From Argyresthia goedartella (Eukaryota; Arthropoda; Insecta; Lepidoptera; Argyresthiidae), in contig OX463824.1 in the NCBI GenBank assembly GCA_949825045.1, positions 24,784,501 to 24,848,500 of the forward strand: DNA of 64,000 bases, in the 5' to 3' direction. The stretch's first letter is position 1; every line of letters starts with the position of its first letter. Shown piece by piece: positions 58,101 to 64,000 of the stretch. The translations under genes and the position numbers were made by a program. Below the pieces are notes generated by a model, which worked only from the letters and a program-made list of their open reading frames with translations, was not told the origin of the DNA and made no database searches.

Positions 58101-61100
58101 CTTAGCGAGTTTAGGTTATCGATTTAATTAGGCATTTTAGTTAGAATACAATCAACTCTCCACGTAACCATAACTAACGGGAAATTAGTCTCCATAATCT
58201 CTCATGTACCTTTTGCGTTGGAATATACTTTGATTGGACTTCTCATCTTTTACTTCATCTCTCGTCAACTACAACAACGGGGAACCATCTCAAGACACAC
58301 ACTACGGGGTGGCCCATACATCAATTTGGTCCTTCGACAAACAGCCACTTGGTTCTGCTTCATCCGTCTCCTGCAGTTATTGAGAAGGTGCACATAACGT
58401 AGGGAGTGTGGAGCATTACTGAGTGAAGGGAAGATTCGTCGACCTACATACTCGATCTTCGTGAACCAGCGCTACTCAAAGTCCACCCGTTTTTGTTACA
58501 GACAAAATGACGTACACAAAGCCCTGTGCCGTGCCACCCCATCTATGACAAGACAGATACACTGGACTCGTCTGCTGCTGGCTGTTGAGGAGGTGAAGGC
58601 TCCAAATTTCCCCGACTCGGTCACTACCGGTGATGCTAAGTGAGTATTTTTAACTCTTTAGTTTTTACAAGCCCTGCCAAAACAGCTGTAAAGTTTTTCT
58701 GGTCAGCCAGCTAGGCCTGCATAGCCTTGGATTTTGTTGTTCTTACATGTTCTAACCTGACCCACCACTTTGACCGCACAGTCTTTATTTATGTTATATG
58801 TACCTACACTTCTCGATTTGCTAGCCGTGTGAAATTTCCACTCATCACAGGTCTTATCTTTCGTTTTCTCTATGCTCCACAAGCTGGCCGTATAAAACAA
58901 AAATCGCTACGGACTCACGCGACGTATTCCTTGTCATCATGCAAAGTTCAATGCAAAAAAACACGTCTCTCTGAACCGTGGGACCGGGGGACCACTTTAA
59001 TTTTTTTAATTTGCGTGTAGTACATTATTTGTTGCTGTGAAAATTTCAACTCACCTATCATGGTTTATGAGATACAGCCCGCTTACGGACAGACAGACGG
59101 ACACATTTACGGAGACTTAGTAATAGGGTCCCGTTTGGCGTGGCAGAACCCAAAATGCTCTTAAAAATATGGTTAACCCTTTGGCTCGAAATTTACCAAA
59201 CCAATTTAGAATACACTGTTATGATTAGCAATTTGAACCATGCGAATAAGATGAAACACGTATAAAAAATCACTCGTAAGGAAAGTCACTCTATCAGAGC
59301 CAAGGATTTAAGGCCAGCTTTAAATGCCCATGTCCCTAAGTATATAAAGATCATCCGTTACCAACCACAGTAATCCTGATTTTATAGATATCTAAGGTTC
59401 AATTATGATCAATTTATTCTTAATATTACCACCTACCCTTAGTGGGGTGAAGCCCCCCCCTAGACAAGACTCCTGGATCCGCCACTGTTTAGCCGTGAGC
59501 GTTGGCTAAACCATTCCTATGACTGCTTTATACTTTATTGCACAAAAACATTATTGGACAATTACAAACACAGTTGATATACAAAGGCGTGCTTATCTCT
59601 ATATAGAGTATTCTTCCAGCAAACCTAGGGCTGACAGGAAAACATATTTTCATTACAAGGGATAGACCTATTATGCACAACATAACCTAAAACTAAACTA
59701 CAGAGTGACTACATATTTATAATAAATTACTTAGATATTTATATGACTGCTGATCAGCGCCGTTAAATTAAATGGCTAGGCTGTTGTTTGAATGGCTGAT
59801 TGAGCTAGTTGGCTGCGACATAAAGGACTTTATGGGGTTAATCTAGCTCAACACAGACCTTGCTGTTAATAATTTTGTAATTATTTATTCCTGCTTATTA
59901 ATCATAATAATGAAAATATTCATATTTGTAATAGTTAAGCACAACCTATTTTTAAAAGAGATCTAAAAATCAATCTGTGGGAGTTTCTACGCCCTTCTTC
60001 TCCCACAGTGGTCCAATGTAGAGAAGAGGCAAAATTGACGTTTGCTAATTATATGTAAATATCTACAGTAATAAAGTACTTTGACTTTGACTTTGACTTT
60101 GACTTTGACTTTGACATACATACGTAATAATTATATATCCCTTTATATGTATCTCAGTGATTCTCTTTAGAACAGATTTGTTCTGTGTCAGTAACAGCCA
60201 TTATCCCGAGTGTAACAGACCACTCAAGTCATACTAAAACCAATTCTGTACATGAAATGTGTGGCCTGAAAAAAAAACTTACAATCTTATCGAGCGGGGA
60301 ATCACACTGGAGGATCCTTAAAGCTGATTATAAAAATACAAATACAAACAACTTATATACTTACCTATTTAACCACTCTGTTTCTGGCTACCTTACGTAA
60401 GGCAGGCCAGTAACTACCGCCAGTTCCGGGCGGCCTTCCCTCACCAGAGCGGTACAGAAGTTGTTGTAACTCTTATTTCTCACCTAAGACCTAGTATAAG
60501 TCGCGCAACGAATTAACAGCGTTGGGCGACGTTGGCGGGAATGACTGCGCATATGTACAGGCATTGAAAAGTGACTACTGCGCATTCACGGCCACCGCTC
60601 ATAACTTGTGGCGCGACGTATACAGACAGTGCTATTACTATGAATCATGCATCAGCCAATAAGGAATGAACTACACTATTCGTTTCAGCCATTGGCCGAT
60701 GGTCCTTTCGTATTCGACAATGTTTGCGTAAATCGCGCGATGCGACATGTTCTTTCCGTATTTTTTTTTAAATTTCAAACGCTGAAATATTGACTTGTTT
60801 CTATGAGAATACACTAATGTTTTATTGGTCTGAAAAGCTTATCTAGTGTAGTTTACGTTGGTATCCATCAACACAAATTTAAGTAATATTGTTGTTTTTC
60901 TCATCACAGCCGATTTGTGTCGGGACTAGTCGGGAGGAGCATTTTCTTAGAAGGCTGAGATTCTCAGCTCTGTAAAAACAAAAACTATGGTCACAATCAC
61001 ATTTTTTACGCATAGAAGTACCTCCTTATTCATAAAACTTATCAAACCTTATGATAGCTAAAATGTGCTTTGTCCTTTTCTCACAAACACAAATTTCAAA

Positions 61101-64000
61101 GTGACAGACAAAGACAAACTAATTATAACGGCATTATAGTTAAAATAGGTTTATTAGACGTTTATGAATAAGGCAGTAAGAGGACATTTCATTAGTCACT
61201 CAGCTGTACACTCTCACAGTTGTGTTGCCATTCAAATGAAAACATTTGCTTAGTTAGTCAAGTACGCAGAGCGAGCGTGGTGTAAAGTGCCTCCGGCCTT
61301 ATCAGTTTGTCGCGCCGCGTGGCCCCCGCCCGATCTGGAAAGAATAACAAAATTCTGGACAGCAGTCGTGTTTTCAAAATTTAACAAGTTTATGTTATTG
61401 GTCTAGTCCTCTGACAAGCGACATTGATTAGTGAATAACTGACTTAACATGCAGCGCAACTGCGCATGCGCCATCACATATGGGAAAAGGTGTGACGCTA
61501 AGTGTCTTATTGTGTGTATGTACGTAACTCGGTAGGACGTAAGGCGAGTAATAAATGCCAGGCTTAATTTGATCTGTGACATCTATGAATTATACATAAG
61601 TCGTAAAATCTACCTAAATCACCCACCCAGCTGTACCTTTAAGAAAAGACCACTATTTACGAATAACGTACTTAACTCTAGGTTAAAAAGCTAGGGGCAC
61701 CTGGACCTGTACGTGTTATCTCTCATCGCAGACTAATAAAGAAGGAGGGCGACGCAGTGGCCATGGACGAGGTGGTAATGGAGATTGAGACGGACAAGAC
61801 TGCGCTGCCGGTCATGTCTCCCGGTCACGGCAAGGTTGTTAAGTTCCTGGTGAAAGACGGGGATAAAGTGAAGTCTCAGCAGCCGCTGTTTCAGGTTTGC
61901 GCCCATTTGCCTTTGTGACGTAACATTTTCATAGAAAGAAGATTTTTTTTTTTTTGGCCAGAGATTATGAACCTTATGCCTTGATAATATAGTTCTCAAT
62001 TTCTGCATTAATGACGGTCTAAGAACTGCGTTAATTTCGCCAATGTTATCTGTTTTTTATAGATTTCACTCTTTCGAGAACCTAGAATTTCTGGTCTTGA
62101 TCTGTTGCTCCTTAGCACTACCTTCGGACTTCGATCAACTTCGGACCTGAGCAACTGCCTTCTGTAGAATAGTATAAATCCTATGAAAAATTCTGAAGCG
62201 TGAACATTTGACAGGCCCGAGCTCAATGGTGTGTACGTCAAAAGGTCTCATACTCAACAGTGGGTATTCTAGCAAGCTGGTGATGATTACGATGATGACT
62301 TAAAACTCAGAAAACATTGCGAGGAAACCTTCGCAACTCCATAGTAAAAAAGAATATGAATTTGCCTGAAATATAAGCATTTATGTATATATAGGCACAT
62401 ACATTGTTTCTGGCCTCACACTAGGATACCCTGTGTCGTGGGAACAATAAAGATCTACGTCACACACATTTAAATATCCAAGAGCTAGGGTTATTATTTT
62501 CTTCAACCCCTATTCTATCAGGTGGACGTAACAGGCGTGGCGCCGGCGGCCCCCGCAGCCGCGCCCGCCGCTGCGCCCGCCGCTGCGCCCGCCCCTGCCC
62601 CTGCAGCCGCAGCCGCCCCTGCCGCAGCGCCGGCGGCCGCCGCAGCCGCGCCGGCGGCCAGGCCAGCGGCGGCGCCGGTCGGTGTGGTCGCGGCGAAGCC
62701 GCCGGCGAAAGCTGCTGGCGCGACGGTGGGTTACAGCGACACTTACTACTTATGTTCATAACACTAAAATAAACCTAACGTAAGTGCGTATACAGAAAGG
62801 AAGCAGGTTGCCTGCGCCGATCTACCGCTGGAGCTGGTCTGCGCGAATAACAGCTAGATATAGCAAGCGGGCTTAAGCAGGGGCTAATAAAGAAACCATG
62901 GCGGCCTACCAGGCCTGGTTTGGCACATTGTATAGAAACTCGGCGGCGGCTTCCAGCACCAGTAAGCGTTGGTAGATCGGCGTTGGTATCCAGGTTTCTT
63001 TATTCATATGCCCTTACGCCTCTTTCTAAAAGACGAAGGCAAGCCAATAGGGACGATAGACGGTGGTGGCCAAGAAGTGCGACATGGCCAGGAGTTAGAC
63101 CACCAGCCCGCATCCGATGATCCGACGGAATCAAGTCGACTGGATCTTTCTGGATCCTATTGGCAATACTTGGCTTAGAACCGTGATGACTGGTGCTATT
63201 AGATGGACCTACTATGGACTGAAATAAACAATATTATATATAAGAAAATATGTCTATACCCAGTAGTAGTTGGTCGATGCGGGATGAGAATGACCGCCAA
63301 GTCCTATGAAAAGGCCATATGTTGATCCATGTTTCTTCGTCACCAGTTAGCAGCACAGAAGCTTATGGACCCAAAAAGCATCTCTGGCACTCGCACCGAG
63401 CTGCCGGTGCCGATGAACAAGATGCGTCGGCGCATCGCGGAGCGGCTCAAGGAGGCGCAGAATACTTGCGCCATGCTGACCACCTTCAACGAGTGTGACA
63501 TGGGGTACTAAACAAACAGAACAACAAACATAGCGTCATGCCTTCTGCCATGCGGGGTGGCATAGGCACAGTTGGCCACGTACAGCCAGTTATTTTATAT
63601 TCCATTTTGCGTGACCGGCGGCTAGCCCATCACTTCAGCTATATGAAGGTTTGTTTCCTCGTCGATCGGATATCCCCGTGGTCCTTATTAACGTGAAAAG
63701 GTCCTGGTTGATGTTGGGCATGTGATTGGTGAGGAGCTTGAAGTAGCTGCTGGTGCCGGTGTATCAAATTTCTCAACATCCTGATACTTTTAATTTTCTT
63801 CAAAAGCCCATAATCCTTACAGATGGATGATTGATCAATGATCACCTGCTTGTATTCAGCGGGCAGCCCACTTCATAAATTCCTTATCACCCTGATGCTC
63901 GTTTACAAATCATTTGAATGGCAATAGTCCAACACCAAACTACAAGTTTCACCTGTTTCACCCACAGAAAACTGATGGCATTCCGCAAAGCAAACCTAGT
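55113..64000 (+). CDS. DLST: DLST gene: 2-oxoglutarate dehydrogenase E2 (dihydrolipoyllysine succinyltransferase), 3'-partial
   Basis: Seven exons join in phase: 55113-55139, 55239-55321, 58502-58639, 61732-61894, 62522-62725, about 63347-63504, and 63968 to the window edge. The E2 subunit of the mitochondrial 2-oxoglutarate dehydrogenase complex carries succinyl groups on a lipoyl-lysine and transfers them to CoA. The product starts with a Lys/Arg-rich presequence (MFKRNILRT, then [13 protein letters not shown]), as expected for matrix import. A lipoyl domain follows ([18 protein letters not shown], then [11 protein letters not shown]), then an Ala/Pro linker, then [20 protein letters not shown], which is characteristic of succinyltransferase rather than acetyltransferase or branched-chain E2. 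The catalytic HxxxDG region lies beyond the window. All exon phases agree across introns of 99 to about 3,180 bp. The 5' UTR and promoter were not resolved. Identity is confident; the acceptor of exon 6 is ambiguous. Confidence 0.92.
55239..55321 (+). CDS. DLST: DLST coding exon 2 (presequence)
   Basis: An acceptor TCATTTACAG precedes the exon and a GTGAGT donor follows it. The 83 nt encode [20 protein letters not shown] followed by NTTKVFK, ending in phase 2. The peptide is basic and Ser/Thr-rich with no acidic residue, as expected of the rest of a mitochondrial presequence. The split codon TT|A is completed by the first base of exon 3. Confidence 0.8.
55448..55862. mobile_element. Foldback/MITE with arms of 73-85 bp in DLST intron 2
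   Basis: GCTTCGTTGACACTAG at 55448 is mirrored by CTAGTGTCAACGAAGC ending 55862. Arms continue through GTTTATCAACACTAGTTCC and end near GAATAGAAC / GTTCCATTC, with one 12-13 nt insertion on the right. No coding capacity; no clear target duplication. Confidence 0.8.
55935..56219 (+). other. Unrecognised open frame in DLST intron 2
   Basis: A 95-codon frame without ATG at its start, preceded by TTTCTCAG (possible acceptor) and ending in EYEVYMRI, stop. It contains two look-alike segments, [18 protein letters not shown] and [18 protein letters not shown], and is more GC-rich than its flanks. It does not fit DLST in frame or family. A retroelement remnant or an unrelated exon are both possible; I do not recognise it. 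Confidence 0.25.
56498..56572 (+). repeat. tRNA-like sequence (type II head), probable SINE or pseudo-tRNA
   Basis: GGATGGCCGAGCGGTTCATC resembles the A-box region of Leu/Ser tRNAs and GTGGTTCGATTCTCAG contains a B-box. Acceptor-stem halves do not pair, so I do not call a functional tRNA. Confidence 0.4.
57085..57262 (-). repeat. tRNA-derived SINE (family C) in DLST intron 2
   Basis: The minus strand carries ATGACGCAATTGGTTCGATA, then GGGTTCAAATCC and GGTACGGAAGTGCAATTCG. It is diverged from the copy at 21345-21536. Confidence 0.65.
57667..57897 (-). repeat. SINE family B in DLST intron 2
   Basis: The tail ATAATAATGATAAACAC, the body and the tRNA-like head (GGGTGCGAGTCCCGGTGG) match the copy at 50725-50963. 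The first part of the head is missing. Confidence 0.8.
58502..58639 (+). CDS. DLST: DLST coding exon 3 (start of lipoyl domain)
   Basis: A pyrimidine-rich acceptor (TTTTTGTTACAG) ends at 58501 and a strong GTGAGT donor begins at 58640. After a variable stretch ([20 protein letters not shown]) the exon encodes [18 protein letters not shown], the first strands of the E2 lipoyl domain. It ends in phase 2 and is completed by exon 4. The 3.2-kb intron before it holds two SINEs, a foldback element and a small open frame. Confidence 0.88.
59020..59145 (+). repeat. Dispersed repeat fragment in DLST intron 3
   Basis: TATGAGATACAGCCCGCTTA-like sequence, GGACAGACAGACGGAC and AATAGGGTCCCGTTTGGCG match the right half of 51270-51670. 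Confidence 0.55.
59525..59655 (-). repeat. LINE 3' UTR fragment in DLST intron 3
   Basis: Minus strand of TTTATTGCACAAAAACATT, GTGCTTATCTCTATATAGAG and CCAGCAAACCTAGGGCTGAC; same tail family as 47907-48398. Confidence 0.65.
59815..60115 (+). repeat. LINE 3' end with (TTTGAC)n tail, DLST intron 3
   Basis: TTCTCCCACAGTGGTCCAAT, TATATGTAAATATCTACAGT, AATAAAG, then a run of TTTGAC units. Related copies are at 54105-54360 (minus) and 39385-39650. Confidence 0.7.
60120..61250. other. DLST intron 3, remaining part
   Basis: Moderately GC-rich at 60400-60620; no supported exon. Confidence 0.4.
61258..61334 (-). other. Possible terminal exon on the opposite strand of DLST intron 3
   Basis: The minus strand has a strong acceptor GTTATTCTTTCCAG followed by a GC-rich frame [24 protein letters not shown], stop. 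Short; no upstream exon identified. Confidence 0.2.
61732..61894 (+). CDS. DLST: DLST coding exon 4 (lipoyl domain with lipoyl-lysine)
   Basis: The acceptor CTCATCGCAG ends at 61731 and the donor CAG|GTTTGC follows 61894. The exon encodes [20 protein letters not shown] and continues through a Gly-rich turn to [14 protein letters not shown]. The lysine in EIETDKT, codon 61796-61798, is the expected lipoylation site by family knowledge. The exon ends in phase 0. Confidence 0.92.
62388..62518 (-). repeat. SINE family A, 3' fragment in DLST intron 4
   Basis: The minus strand reads ATATTTAAATGTGTGTGACG and GGTATCCTAGTGTGAGGCC. It ends within a few bases of the exon 5 acceptor, so its T-rich stretch may now act as that exon's pyrimidine tract. 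Confidence 0.65.
62522..62725 (+). CDS. DLST: DLST coding exon 5 (Ala/Pro-rich flexible linker)
   Basis: The acceptor TTCTATCAG is followed by 68 codons starting [11 protein letters not shown] and running through almost pure Ala/Pro, then [20 protein letters not shown]. The donor ACG|GTGGGT keeps phase 0. Such linkers let the lipoyl arm swing between E1, E2 and E3. GC content is very high compared with the flanking introns, and the repeated GCC/GCG/CCC codons make it prone to length change. A 3' SINE fragment ends directly at the acceptor. Confidence 0.88.
62726..63346 (+). other. DLST intron 5 with LINE-like remnant
   Basis: 62990-63180 resembles a decayed LINE C-terminus on the + strand ([20 protein letters not shown], then RPPARIR); weak. 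Confidence 0.3.
63347..63504 (+). CDS. DLST: DLST coding exon 6 (start of catalytic region)
   Basis: The exon encodes [40 protein letters not shown] and TTFNECDMG, closely matching the start of the E2o acyltransferase domain. Phase 0 is required at its start. This allows acceptors ending at 63346 (CACCAG) or 63358 (GCACAG), so the exact start is uncertain by four codons. It ends in phase 2 at GG|GTACTA, which joins A|AAACTG of exon 7 without a stop. Confidence 0.88.
63968..64000 (+). CDS. DLST: DLST coding exon 7 (cut by window end)
   Basis: After CACCCACAG the sequence reads [10 protein letters not shown] in the frame demanded by exon 6, matching the family's segment after FNExDM. The exon runs off the window. 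Confidence 0.75.

Overview
The window looks like an insect nuclear genome, most likely a moth or butterfly (inference). It is AT-rich and intron-bearing, full of tRNA-derived SINEs, MITEs and non-LTR retrotransposon tails, and carries two DD37D mariner (maT-like) elements of the kind known from Lepidoptera. There is no sign of prokaryotic operons, CRISPR arrays or rRNA. Positions 1-54,000 are almost entirely mobile-element DNA and satellites.

The one gene I can name starts near the right end on the + strand. It is DLST, the dihydrolipoyllysine succinyltransferase (E2) of mitochondrial 2-oxoglutarate dehydrogenase. Seven coding exons can be joined in phase from a start codon at 55113 to the window edge: 55113-55139, 55239-55321, 58502-58639, 61732-61894, 62522-62725, about 63347-63504, and 63968 onward. 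They encode a mitochondrial presequence, the lipoyl domain, an Ala/Pro-rich linker and the beginning of the catalytic region. The rest of the gene lies beyond the window. Its introns hold SINEs, LINE tails and a long foldback element.

Layout: 1-4,400 MITEs, a SINE and a 27-bp minisatellite; 5,353-6,661 maT mariner copy 1; 10.4-11.3 kb two SINEs and a perfect hairpin; 11.45-15.36 kb a degenerate non-LTR retrotransposon inserted into a SINE; 15.5-19.4 kb a MITE cluster; 21.3-21.7 kb a SINE and two perfect hairpins; 31,151-32,456 maT copy 2 (broken); 33.8-35.3 kb nested MITEs; 37.6-39.4 kb a 49-bp minisatellite with a 196-bp higher-order period; 43.0-50.4 kb a 42-bp satellite interrupted by a non-coding LTR retrotransposon and a truncated LINE; 50.7-54.4 kb SINE, LINE remnants and another hairpin; 55.1-64.0 kb DLST.

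The main themes are nested insertions that give relative ages, block-wise satellite growth, several near-perfect inverted repeats, and a conserved core module that recurs inside MITEs with different ends. I found no previously undescribed protein system. The most unusual signals are the modular MITE group, the higher-order satellites with their insertions, and the hairpins.
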